A DNA stretch of 7,573 nucleotides from Granulicella sp. (lineage in GTDB: Bacteria; Acidobacteriota; Terriglobia; Terriglobales; Acidobacteriaceae). The position numbers were made by a program, and so were the translations under genes. Where the stretch lies: positions 1 to 7,573 of the forward strand of contig PKWK01000183.1 in NCBI GenBank assembly GCA_003133205.1, written 5' to 3'. Positions within the stretch are counted from its first letter, which is position 1; each line of letters starts with the position of its first letter. Below the pieces are notes generated by a model. It worked only from the letters and a program-made list of their open reading frames with translations. It had not been told where the DNA came from and searched no databases. Of the stretch, positions 1 through 5,325 are shown piece by piece.

Positions 1-1333
1 GCGGGTCGAGGACGATGAGGTCCGGGCGGTCGCGCTGGGTGACGGCGGCGCGCAGGAAGTCGAGGGTGGAGGCCTTGACCGTGTGTCGATTGGGAAGTTT
101 GCTGGAGGTGAGCGCAGTGAAGGATGGCTCGGCGATCTCTACGGCCGTGATGTGGGCGAAGTGTGGGGCTAAGGCGCTGGTGAAGAGACCGACTCCGGCA
201 TAGAGGTCCCAGGCGAGACCGGTCCCGCGGTTAAGTGGTTCCGATGATCCGGATTGCAGTGTGGTTTTCCTTGAGAGAAAACCACGTGAAGAGTCGTCTC
301 CCTGTTGGCTGTCGCCGCGAGACCGGTCGAGACCGCCAGTGCGGTTCGAGGTGACGAGCGCCAGGAGTTCGGGGAGGAGGAAGCGGTTGACCTGGAAGAA
401 GGCGCCGCGGGGGACCCAGTAGGAAGTTGCAGGTTGCAGGTTGATGGTTGTTGGTTGAGGAACGGGCGAAGGCAAAGACGAAATACGGGGATTCTGAGCT
501 GCGCTCAGAATGACAACCTCATCCTTCGTGCCCACGGTGTAGTTGAGGCCGGGGCTGCCCCAGGTTGGGCCGGGCCGGGGCTGCTCGACGCGGCGGCTGC
601 GAGCGGAGCGTGGCGGGATGAGATAGATGCCAGCTCCGACGAGCGCGGAAACGTGGAGGCGCAGGGATTCGCAGAGCGCGGCCAGTTCATCGCGGAACCT
701 GGAGGGCAGGGTCTTTGCGGAGGTGCGGGCGAAGAGGCTGATCTGGAGGCGCGCCTCGGCTGGCGCATCTTCCGGGGTGGTGAAGAGTTCGAGTTGGTCC
801 AAGGTGAACGGCGCTCGCTCGAGCCACGTGGCAGAGCGCTGGTTGACCAGTTCGAGCAGGGTTTCAGCGGCGCGCCAGAGGATGGGCGCGGCGATGGGGC
901 ATTCGGTAATGGGGAGGAAGGTAGGCCGGGATTCAGTGGCGGCGCGAGCGAAATGCGGGGGTCTCTCCACTACGGCGGCAGAAGCGCCGCCTTCGGTCGA
1001 GATGACGCCTTCATATATAGGTTCAGGAGCATCGGCTCCTGCGGAACTGAGGTAGCCGGCGCGGAGCTGGCCGGCGACTTCGGCAAGGGTGAGGCGGATG
1101 CGGTTGCGGTAGGCGAGCGGCGGCGATGCGTGGAGCTGAAGTTCGGGTAGCGCGAGGCCAGTCGCGTCGAGCAGCGTGTGGAGTTGCGCGGCTTTGAGGG
1201 CGAGTTGCGCGGGGTAGGTGAGGTGCTGGAGCTGGCATCCGCCGCAGGGGCCGAAGTGGGGGCAGGGCGGCGTGGCGCTGTCTGGCGCAGGGATTGCCGC
1301 GGCGATGGTTTCGGGATTGAGGTTGGTCAGCAT
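1..1333 (-). CDS. TrmA/RlmD-family RNA (uracil-5-)-methyltransferase, C-terminus beyond the window
   Basis: This would be a SAM-dependent methyltransferase that methylates uracil C5 in rRNA or tRNA. The ATG is at 1333-1331 and the frame stays open to position 1, giving about 444 residues. Seen: an N-terminal iron-sulfur cluster motif with C24, C30 and C33 (PCPHFGPCGGCQLQH), a likely fourth ligand C145 in ITECPIAAP, the YWVPRGAFFQVNRFLL segment typical of the family near 305-325, SAM motif I WDLYAGVGLF at about 375-384, and the fragment ends at DLIVLDP, just before the expected catalytic region. No TRAM domain precedes the cluster. The start overlaps the stop of the upstream gene (ATGCTGA), suggesting translational coupling. 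Repeat-derived insertions interrupt the protein near residues 97-124, 274-304 and 330-367. Family assignment is firm; whether it is RlmD, RlmC or TrmA cannot be told here. Confidence 0.88.
   Translation of the reverse strand, partial: MLTNLNPETIAAAIPAPDSATPPCPHFGPCGGCQLQHLTYPAQLALKAAQLHTLLDATGLALPELQLHASPPLAYRNRIRLTLAEVAGQLRAGYLSSAGADAPEPIYEGVISTEGGASAAVVERPPHFARAATESRPTFLPITECPIAAPILWRAAETLLELVNQRSATWLERAPFTLDQLELFTTPEDAPAEARLQISLFARTSAKTLPSRFRDELAALCESLRLHVSALVGAGIYLIPPRSARSRRVEQPRPGPTWGSPGLNYTVGTKDEVVILSAAQNPRISSLPSPVPQPTTINLQPATSYWVPRGAFFQVNRFLLPELLALVTSNRTGGLDRSRGDSQQGDDSSRGFLSRKTTLQSGSSEPLNRGTGLAWDLYAGVGLFTSALAPHFAHITAVEIAEPSFTALTSSKLPNRHTVKASTLDFLRAAVTQRDRPDLIVLDP
261..285. repeat. Perfect 9-bp hairpin inside the RNA methyltransferase gene
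   Basis: GTGGTTTTC and GAAAACCAC enclose a 7-nt loop. It is read as RGFLSRKTTL inside a stretch (residues about 330-367) that normal family members lack, shortly before the SAM motif WDLYAGVG. Single copy here; it is probably another inserted repeat type. Confidence 0.6.
425..459. repeat. Heptad tandem repeat in the RNA methyltransferase gene
   Basis: About four to five 7-bp units: GTTGCAG, GTTGCAG, GTTGATG, GTTGTTG, GTTGAGG. Read as PQPTTINLQPAT. It adjoins the family A copy. Confidence 0.75.
480..516 (+). repeat. Family A palindromic repeat inside the RNA methyltransferase gene
   Basis: Begins GAAATACGGGG and ends CAGAATGACAAC. A perfect 9-bp hairpin, ATTCTGAGC/GCTCAGAAT with a 3-nt loop, spans 491-511. 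It is read in the gene as VILSAAQNPRISS (residues about 274-286), with no stop. Confidence 0.85.
962..1041. repeat. Two adjacent palindromes inside the RNA methyltransferase gene
   Basis: GGCGGC (974-979) pairs with GCCGCC (986-991), 6-nt loop, flanked by CTCCACTAC and TTCGGTCGAGATGAC. A second hairpin, CAGGAGC/GCTCCTG with a 4-nt loop, is at 1024-1041. Both are read in frame (ADAPEPIYEGVISTEGGASA) as an insertion at about residues 97-124, before the fourth iron-sulfur cysteine. The flanking part resembles a third repeat family, but only one copy is in the window. Confidence 0.55.
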
Positions 1334-2106
1334 GGTTCGGACTCGTCTTCGTGGGGCATGTAGAAGAGGCTGAGGCGCGGGAGGGCGTGGGCTTCGAGCA
1401 GGCGCTTCTGGAGGAACTGCTGCTGGACCTGCTTGATCTGGACGGCCTGCATCTTGCCGCGATAGGGGGCGAGTTCGCGGGCGGCTTGTTCGCGGAGAGC
1501 GACGAGTTGGTCCTCGGGCGTGGCGGTGAGGAGCGCGGCGAAGAGCTTCTCTTCGAGGACGGTGAGGGTGCGGTCCAGGTCTTCGAGGGATGGAACGGCG
1601 TGGCCCGGTTGAGAACCCACCTCTGAAGGTCCAGATGTGGGGCACCCAGTTTGGTGGCCCAACTCGCGGAGGCGGGTGGCGGTTTCGGCGGCGGCCTGGG
1701 CGGCGGCGGCGGGAAGGTTGGCGGCGGCTTGGTCGAGGCGGGCGGCGTTGCGGGTGAGGTAGAGGGCGATGCGGGCGGCTTCGAAGCCTGATTCGCGGGG
1801 GGCTTCGGAATCTGCGGTGGGCGCTGCGCCGATGGCGGCTTCGCGGGATTGTTCGACGGCTTCGAGGACGGCTTGCGCGCACCAGGCGAGGCCGTTGACC
1901 TTGCGCGGGCGGCGGGCGCTGCGGAGGCGTTGGGCGTCGTGCTTGTCGAAGGCGGCGTCGATGCCGCGGAGGACGGCTTCGAGGGGAACGCCGGCTTCGC
2001 GCCAGGTCTCGATCAGCGCCCAATCGAGCGTGGAGAGCATGAGGAGCGAGCCCCGGCGTTGCTGGAAGCGGTCTTCGATCTCGGTGAAGTAGTTGAAGTA
2101 GTTCAT
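1327..2106 (-). CDS. Conserved protein of unknown function upstream of the RNA methyltransferase
   Basis: A 259-residue soluble protein with no signal peptide or membrane segment. I recognise no named domain. The N-terminal part (1-90; MNYFNYFTEIEDRFQQRRG, then a DWALIETWREAGVPLEAVLRGID block) looks like a conserved compact helical domain; I recall similar proteins in Acidobacteriota. Residues about 105-150 are Ala-rich and helical. Residues 153-164 come from a palindromic repeat (family B). The C-terminal part (175-245) is charged, probably helical, with a Gln-rich stretch (AVQIKQVQQQFLQKR) and the ending LSLFYMPHEDESEPC. Its stop overlaps the methyltransferase ATG by 7 bp, so the two are likely one transcript and perhaps linked in RNA modification; that link is inference. 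No clear ribosome-binding site precedes the ATG. Heptad repeats lie immediately upstream. Confidence 0.8.
   Translation of the reverse strand: MNYFNYFTEIEDRFQQRRGSLLMLSTLDWALIETWREAGVPLEAVLRGIDAAFDKHDAQRLRSARRPRKVNGLAWCAQAVLEAVEQSREAAIGAAPTADSEAPRESGFEAARIALYLTRNAARLDQAAANLPAAAAQAAAETATRLRELGHQTGCPTSGPSEVGSQPGHAVPSLEDLDRTLTVLEEKLFAALLTATPEDQLVALREQAARELAPYRGKMQAVQIKQVQQQFLQKRLLEAHALPRLSLFYMPHEDESEPC
1614..1649 (+). repeat. Family B palindromic repeat inside the unknown-protein gene
   Basis: Starts AACCCACCTCTG and ends GGGGCACCCAG. Stem CCCACCTCTG (1616-1625) with CAGATGTGGG (1632-1641), 9 of 10 paired, 6-nt loop. Read in the gene as TGCPTSGPSEVG (residues 153-164). Confidence 0.8.
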
Positions 2107-2113
2107 AAAGGCC

Positions 2114-2148
2114 AGTGGTAAGTGGTAAGTGGTCAGTGGTGAGTTGAG
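2114..2148. repeat. Heptad tandem repeat upstream of the unknown-protein gene
   Basis: Five 7-bp units: AGTGGTA, AGTGGTA, AGTGGTC, AGTGGTG, AGTTGAG. It ends 7 nt from the ATG on the minus strand and would occupy the leader of its mRNA. Confidence 0.8.
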
Positions 2149-2194
2149 TGCGGCAACGAGGTGGATGATGACTGTCGGGTGGTCCCCCCCGGGC

Positions 2195-2261
2195 GGTATA
2201 TACCATACAAATACTCAAGACAGTGGACTTATAGTTTGGTATATACCGATTGATATATACT
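2195..2261. promoter_or_regulatory. Paired GGTATATACC palindromes, candidate operators
   Basis: Perfect 10-bp palindromes GGTATATACC lie at 2195-2204 and 2238-2247, centres 43 bp apart, about four helical turns. A degenerate third copy is TTGATATATACT at 2250-2261, offset 14 bp from the TTGGTATATACC at 2236. Between the two perfect copies on the minus strand is TATAAG (2233-2228), a possible -10 box for the downstream minus-strand genes. Such spacing fits cooperative binding of a dimeric repressor, but no regulator gene is nearby and the protein is unknown. Confidence 0.45.
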
Positions 2262-2382
2262 TATTGCGATTGGACGCCTCCTTTTGAATATCCCCTACAT
2301 CTATTTTACGCTTTTGGAGAGGCTAACCTACCAGGCCTATCTCGTTTAGATGGAGTCAGTTGTGTGGTTTTTTGGCTTGACA

Positions 2383-2405
2383 TCGTTTTTTGCCCGTAAA
2401 AACGA
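2383..2405. other. AT-rich hairpin in the coaX downstream region
   Basis: TCGTTTTT and AAAAACGA form a perfect 8-bp stem around a 7-nt loop (TGCCCGT). It is too AT-rich for an ordinary terminator. It lies in the AT-rich block that I faintly recall as recurring in acidobacterial genomes, so it may be part of a dispersed non-coding element; this is unverified. Confidence 0.35.
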
Positions 2406-2427
2406 GGTGATGGCGGACACAGGACAT

Positions 2428-2449
2428 CCCGCTTGATTGGTGGAGCGGG
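2428..2449 (-). terminator. Hairpin directly after coaX, possible terminator
   Basis: The arms CCCGCT and AGCGGG (6 bp, 10-nt loop) begin immediately after the coaX stop. There is no T run behind the stem on the minus strand, so it is at best a weak intrinsic terminator or an mRNA 3'-end stabiliser. Confidence 0.3.
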
Positions 2450-3331
2450 TCAGTCGTGGTGGGGTTTGGGGTGGCGGGGGTGGTGGTCCTGGTTGCGCTC
2501 GTAGATGAGGCGGAGGCCGGTGAGGGTGAGGAGTTCGTCGACCTGCGCGATGTACTTTGAGCCGCCGGCGATGAGGCGGGCGAGGCCTCCGGTGGCGATG
2601 GTGCGGGTGTCGGGGCCGAGTTCGGCAATCATGCGCTCGAGGATGCCGTCGACCAGTCCGATGTAGCCGTAGTAGAGGCCGATCTGCAGGTGATCGACGG
2701 TGTTGGTGCCGATGACCTTGACGGGCTTTTTGATGTCGACGCGGGGCAGGCGGGCGGCGCGGACGAAGAGAGCGTCGGCGGAGATGCCGAGGCCGGGGGC
2801 GATGGCTCCGCCGAGGTATTCGCCTTTGGGGGAGATAACGTCGAAGGTGGTGGCGGTGCCGAAGTCGACGACGATGACGGGTGGGTGGGGGCGGGCTGGA
2901 GAAGAAGAAGCAGGTCCCTCCGCTTCGCTGCGGGATGACAATCTGACGAGTTCGTTTGCGGCGACGCAGTTGACGATGCGGTCGGCTCCGACTTCGGCGG
3001 GATTGTCGATGAGAATGGGCACGCCGGTGCGGACGCCGGGTTCGACGAAGAGCGGCTTGACGTGGAAGTAGAGTTCGATGGCGTGGCGCAGGGTGGAATC
3101 GAGCGGTGGGACGACGGAGGAGACGGCGACGCCGGTGACCTGGGCGATGTCGATGGAGCGGAGCGCGAAGAGGTCGCGGAAGAGGACGCCGATCTCGTCG
3201 ACGGTGGGGCTGCGGTGGGTGGTGATGCGCCAGTCGGCGATGAGGGTGGCGGGGGCGGGGTCGCTGGGAGTGGCGAGGCGATAGAGGCCGAGAACCGTGT
3301 TGGTGTTGCCGACGTCGATGGCTAGGAGCAT
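2450..3331 (-). CDS. coaX: Type III pantothenate kinase
   Basis: CoaX phosphorylates pantothenate, the first step of coenzyme A synthesis, in the cytoplasm. Type III enzymes belong to the ASKHA fold and typically need a monovalent cation. Seen: the phosphate-binding DVGNTNT at residues 6-12, a GADRIVNCVAA block (115-125) with the likely catalytic Asp, VVDFGTATTFDVIS (154-167), GGAIAPGLGIS (174-184) and IATGGLA (245-251). The length of 293 exceeds the roughly 255-260 usual for the family. The excess is an in-frame insertion (about 129-150; LSSRSEAEGPASSS) coming from a family A repeat between the substrate block and VVDFG, plus a His/Pro-rich tail (QDHHPRHPKPHHD). The ATG at 3331 gives the expected MLLAIDVGNT start. 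It lies 97 bp after birA and is probably the last gene of the nadC-birA-coaX unit. Confidence 0.95.
   Translation of the reverse strand: MLLAIDVGNTNTVLGLYRLATPSDPAPATLIADWRITTHRSPTVDEIGVLFRDLFALRSIDIAQVTGVAVSSVVPPLDSTLRHAIELYFHVKPLFVEPGVRTGVPILIDNPAEVGADRIVNCVAANELVRLSSRSEAEGPASSSPARPHPPVIVVDFGTATTFDVISPKGEYLGGAIAPGLGISADALFVRAARLPRVDIKKPVKVIGTNTVDHLQIGLYYGYIGLVDGILERMIAELGPDTRTIATGGLARLIAGGSKYIAQVDELLTLTGLRLIYERNQDHHPRHPKPHHD
2913..2942 (+). repeat. Family A repeat inside coaX
   Basis: A diverged copy: GGTCCCTCCGCTTCGCTGC then GGGATGACAAT. Outer arms TCCC/GGGA pair, with CCGC/GCGG within. It is read in coaX as LSSRSEAEGPAS, a different frame from the copy in the methyltransferase, and lies just before the VVDFGTATTFD motif. 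Confidence 0.75.
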
Positions 3332-3350
3332 GTTGGGCTTTCAGGCAAAA

Positions 3351-3416
3351 GCGAAATACGGGGATCCTTCACTGCGTTCAGGATGACAATCAAGAAAACA
3401 CTGCGTTCAGGATGAC
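3351..3416 (+). repeat. Family A repeat with a partial second copy between birA and coaX
   Basis: GCGAAATACGGGGATCC starts the first copy (3351-3389). The 18-bp end CACTGCGTTCAGGATGAC occurs twice, at 3370-3387 and 3399-3416, 29 bp apart. Together they fill most of the 97-bp gap between the two genes. Confidence 0.85.
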
Positions 3417-3428
3417 GACAAAAACTAC

Positions 3429-4304
3429 TTAGGGTTCGCGGAGGCCTCCGGAGAGGACGGTGTGGATCTGGCCGTCGTCTCCGGCTACTACCAGGAAGCC
3501 GCTGGGGTTGAGGCCGGCGGTGGTGCCAGTATAGCCGGGGTCGCCGTCGCTGGCTTCGACGCGGACGCGCTTGCCTTCGATCCAGGAGCTGTACTGAGTC
3601 AGGTCCGAGGTTCGAGGTTCGAGGTTCGAGGTGAGGGCGCGGATTTCTTCGGCTAGTGCGAGGAGGACTGCTGCGGCGAGGGGTTCGCGGCGGAGGGCGG
3701 CGCAAACCCAGGTCTCAGACGCGAGACCTGGGGCACCCAGCTCCATAGCTGGCGGGGGGAGTTCGCGGCGCAAGGAGGTGGCGATGGGGTCGAGTTCGGC
3801 TGGGAAGGTGGTGTGATTGAGATTGATGCCGATGCCGATGATGGCGTAGCGGAGCATGGCCGGCAGCGGAGGCGCGGCGCGATTGGATGCGGTGTCGATA
3901 AGGATGCCGCCGCACTTTTTTCCGTTGAGCAGCAGGTCGTTGGGCCAGCGGATGTCGATCTGCTCGCGGATGCGGAAGCCGAAGGTAGAGGCGATTGCGG
4001 ACTGCACCGCGAGGGCGACGCGAAGAGACAGGCCGAGTGCGGACTGCATGGGGACGGGCGGCGAGATGAGGGCTGTCATGTAGAGGCCCGTACCTGCTGG
4101 GGAGTGCCACGTGTGCGCGCCGCGGCCACGGCCGGCGATCTGCTCGTCGGCGATCCAGACGCCGTGGCGCGAACCTGCCTGGGCGGCTTTGAGAGCGAGG
4201 TCGCTGGTGGAGGTGGTGGCGGAGAGGTGGTGCAGATGGCCGGCGAATTCGGTCGCGGTGATGGCTTGTTCCACGGTGCTGAGGTAGAACGGATGGTTTG
4301 ACAC
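3429..4304 (-). CDS. birA: Biotin--[acetyl-CoA-carboxylase] ligase, without a DNA-binding domain
   Basis: This enzyme joins biotin, via biotinyl-AMP, to a lysine of the biotin carboxyl carrier protein of acetyl-CoA carboxylase. Seen, counting from the chosen GTG: the biotin/ATP loop GRGRGAHTW (58-66) followed by HSPAGTGLYMTAL, RWPNDLLLNGKKCGGILID (119-137) with the catalytic-lysine motif KCGGILI, IGIGINLN (156-163), and the C-terminal SH3-like domain (about 236-291; WIEGKRVRVEASDGD to TVLSGGLREP). No N-terminal helix-turn-helix is present, so it should not repress transcription itself. The open frame reaches further upstream, but that extra 52-residue part is Arg-rich and lies over the 3' end of nadC. 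The GTG at 4304, 8 nt past the nadC stop, gives a normal N-terminus; GTG at 4274 is an alternative. Repeat-derived inserts lie near residues 185-202 (family B) and 223-235 (heptads), both between the catalytic and C-terminal domains. Confidence 0.93.
   Translation of the reverse strand: MSNHPFYLSTVEQAITATEFAGHLHHLSATTSTSDLALKAAQAGSRHGVWIADEQIAGRGRGAHTWHSPAGTGLYMTALISPPVPMQSALGLSLRVALAVQSAIASTFGFRIREQIDIRWPNDLLLNGKKCGGILIDTASNRAAPPLPAMLRYAIIGIGINLNHTTFPAELDPIATSLRRELPPPAMELGAPGLASETWVCAALRREPLAAAVLLALAEEIRALTSNLEPRTSDLTQYSSWIEGKRVRVEASDGDPGYTGTTAGLNPSGFLVVAGDDGQIHTVLSGGLREP
3601..3632. repeat. Heptad tandem repeat in birA
   Basis: AGGTCCG then AGGTTCG three times, ending AGGTGAG. It encodes LTSNLEPRTSDL between the catalytic and C-terminal domains of BirA. 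Three heptads make 21 bp, exactly 7 codons, so gains or losses of three units keep the frame. Confidence 0.8.
3704..3740 (+). repeat. Family B palindromic repeat inside birA
   Basis: A perfect 10-bp stem, CCCAGGTCTC (3707-3716) and GAGACCTGGG (3723-3732), then GCACCCAG as in other copies. A second 6-bp hairpin CCAGCT/AGCTGG follows at 3737-3752. It is read in BirA as ELGAPGLASETWVC, between the catalytic and C-terminal domains. Confidence 0.8.
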
Positions 4305-4312
4305 GGTGCGGC

Positions 4313-5203
4313 TCACAGCAGGTCGGCGGTGATGCGCATGCTGAGGTCGACGGCGGTGGCGGAGTGGGTGAGGGCGCCTACGGAGATGAAGTCGACTCCG
4401 GTCTTGGCGTAGTCGGCGACGGTCTTGAGGTTCATATTGCCGGAGGCTTCGACGACGCACCTGGGCAGGGATTTGCGGATGAGCTTGAGGGCGTTCGCTA
4501 CTTCTTTGGGGGTCATGTTGTCGAGCAGGATGGAGTCGGCGTTGCCGGCGATGGCCTGCGAGAGTTCGACCGGAGTGCGGACTTCAACCTGGACGATCTG
4601 GCCGGGTTGGCGGCCTGCGAGCGCGCGCTCGAGCACCGCGGGCAGGCCGCCGCCGAGCGAGATGTGATTGTTCTTGATCAGGATTCCATCCTGCAGATCG
4701 AGGCGGTGGTTGATGCCTCCGCCGCAGCAGACGGCGTACTTATCCAGCGCGCGCAGGCCGGGGATGGTCTTGCGAGTGTCGAGGATTTTTGTCTTGGACT
4801 TCGTGGCGGCGACGGCGCGGACGTACTCGTTGGTGAGCGTGGCGATGCCGGACATGCGCTGCATCAGGTTGAGGATGACGCGCTCGGTGGAGAGGATGGA
4901 GGCGGCGTTGGCGCGGATGACGGCGATGGCCTGGCCTTTTTTGACGCGGACGCCGTCGAAGATTTCGGGATGGGAGATGACGTCGAAGCGGCCTACGGGT
5001 TTGGGATAGAGCTTGGCGAAGAGTGAGAGGAACGCGGGGATGCAGCCGATGCCGGCGACGACGCAACTCTCCTTGGCGATGATGGTGGCGGTGGCGCGCA
5101 GGGCAGGGTCGACGGTGAGCGCCGTGGTGATGTCGTTGGCGACCTTGTCCTCGAGCAGGGCGGCTTCGAGGAGAGCGGTAATGCGGCGGCTCTTCCAGTC
5201 CAT
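4313..5203 (-). CDS. nadC: Nicotinate-nucleotide pyrophosphorylase (quinolinate phosphoribosyltransferase, carboxylating)
   Basis: NadC converts quinolinate and PRPP to nicotinate mononucleotide, CO2 and pyrophosphate, the entry point of de novo NAD synthesis. The length of 296 is normal. Seen: STERVILNLMQRMSGIAT (105-122), the signature LDTRKTIPGLRALDKYAV (141-158), GGGINHRLDLQDGILIKNNH (161-180) with the substrate-binding Arg, His and Lys residues, VQVEVRT (205-211), LLDNM (226-230), VEASGN (251-256) and the phosphate-binding end TGVDFISVGALTHS (268-281). No repeat insertion disturbs this gene, unlike its neighbours. It is the first gene of the nadC-birA-coaX unit and is divergent from higB. 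It has no obvious ribosome-binding site, but a -10 box ends 6 nt before the ATG, suggesting a leaderless mRNA. Confidence 0.97.
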   Translation of the reverse strand: MDWKSRRITALLEAALLEDKVANDITTALTVDPALRATATIIAKESCVVAGIGCIPAFLSLFAKLYPKPVGRFDVISHPEIFDGVRVKKGQAIAVIRANAASILSTERVILNLMQRMSGIATLTNEYVRAVAATKSKTKILDTRKTIPGLRALDKYAVCCGGGINHRLDLQDGILIKNNHISLGGGLPAVLERALAGRQPGQIVQVEVRTPVELSQAIAGNADSILLDNMTPKEVANALKLIRKSLPRCVVEASGNMNLKTVADYAKTGVDFISVGALTHSATAVDLSMRITADLL

Positions 5204-5209
5204 GGGGAG

Positions 5210-5239
5210 ATTCTACAGTTGAGGGTTCTTTGTTGTCCG
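5210..5239 (-). promoter_or_regulatory. Candidate nadC promoter
   Basis: On the minus strand, CGGACA (5239-5234), an 18-bp spacer and TAGAAT (5215-5210) make a moderate promoter. The -10 box ends 6 nt before the nadC ATG (5203), so the transcript would start at or next to the start codon. The -35 match is weak (4 of 6). Confidence 0.45.
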
Positions 5240-5277
5240 TTGCTCGTTGAACGTTATTCGCGGCGTGAACTGGGCGG

Positions 5278-5306
5278 ACGTTATTAACGCTTGATGTTAG
5301 TAACGT
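5278..5306. promoter_or_regulatory. Candidate HigA operator over the higBA promoter
   Basis: Two 9-bp palindromes, GTTATTAAC (5280-5288) and GTTAGTAAC (5296-5304), sit 16 bp apart start to start. Together they form an inverted repeat with 11-bp arms (ACGTTATTAAC and GTTAGTAACGT; one T-G mismatch) and a 7-bp spacer. The right palindrome begins at the last base of the -35 box and runs into the spacer. A further ACGTTATT is at 5251-5258. HigA antitoxins normally bind palindromes in their own promoter, so this is the natural candidate. Confidence 0.55.
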
Positions 5307-5319
5307 AGCTCGATACTAT
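5291..5319 (+). promoter_or_regulatory. higBA promoter
   Basis: TTGATG (5291-5296), a 17-bp spacer and TACTAT (5314-5319) form a good sigma-70-type promoter. The expected transcription start is about 7 nt after the -10 box, that is at or next to the GTG of higB at 5326. This fits the missing ribosome-binding site. The -35 box overlaps the right-hand candidate HigA operator. Confidence 0.6.
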
Positions 5320-5325
5320 TGATTT

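Larger units (their letters stand above)
2107..2449. other. 343-bp non-coding region between coaX and the unknown protein
   Basis: No convincing gene is present in any frame. It contains, from the left, a heptad tandem repeat (2114-2148), a 7-C run followed by GGG (2184-2193), two GGTATATACC palindromes with a degenerate third copy, an AT-rich block from about 2195 to 2400 that contrasts with the GC-rich genes, an 8-bp hairpin at 2383-2405, and a hairpin right after the coaX stop. It should hold the promoter of the unknown-protein/methyltransferase unit (minus strand), but I could not choose one -35/-10 pair with confidence. An AAAAGGAGG run on the minus strand (about 2277-2285) looks like a ribosome-binding site but has no start codon after it. 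Confidence 0.7.

Noticed and set aside
305..1150. Plus-strand open frame of 281 codons
   Set aside because: It is antisense to the RNA methyltransferase, whose Fe-S and SAM motifs are clear. The product is Gly/Glu-rich and has no family-like features; it is an effect of high GC.
2377..2405. TTGACA at 2377-2382 as a plus-strand promoter
   Set aside because: No acceptable -10 box at 16-18 bp, and no plus-strand gene downstream.
2356..2628. Minus-strand 90-codon frame across the coaX end
   Set aside because: Mostly a Ser/Thr/Pro-rich shadow of coaX; only its last part (C-terminal to the coaX overlap, by position upstream) covers the non-coding block, and it has no family signal.
2907..2945. 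Frameshift or pseudogene in coaX because of its extra length
   Set aside because: The frame is continuous and all kinase motifs are present; the extra length is explained by the in-frame repeat.
4305..4460. Upstream extension of birA by 52 residues
   Set aside because: Arg-rich, overlaps the nadC coding end and matches nothing expected of BirA. In particular it is not the helix-turn-helix of bifunctional BirA.
4298..5026. Plus-strand open frame of 242 codons
   Set aside because: Antisense to nadC, with low-complexity Gly/Asp/Val-rich product.
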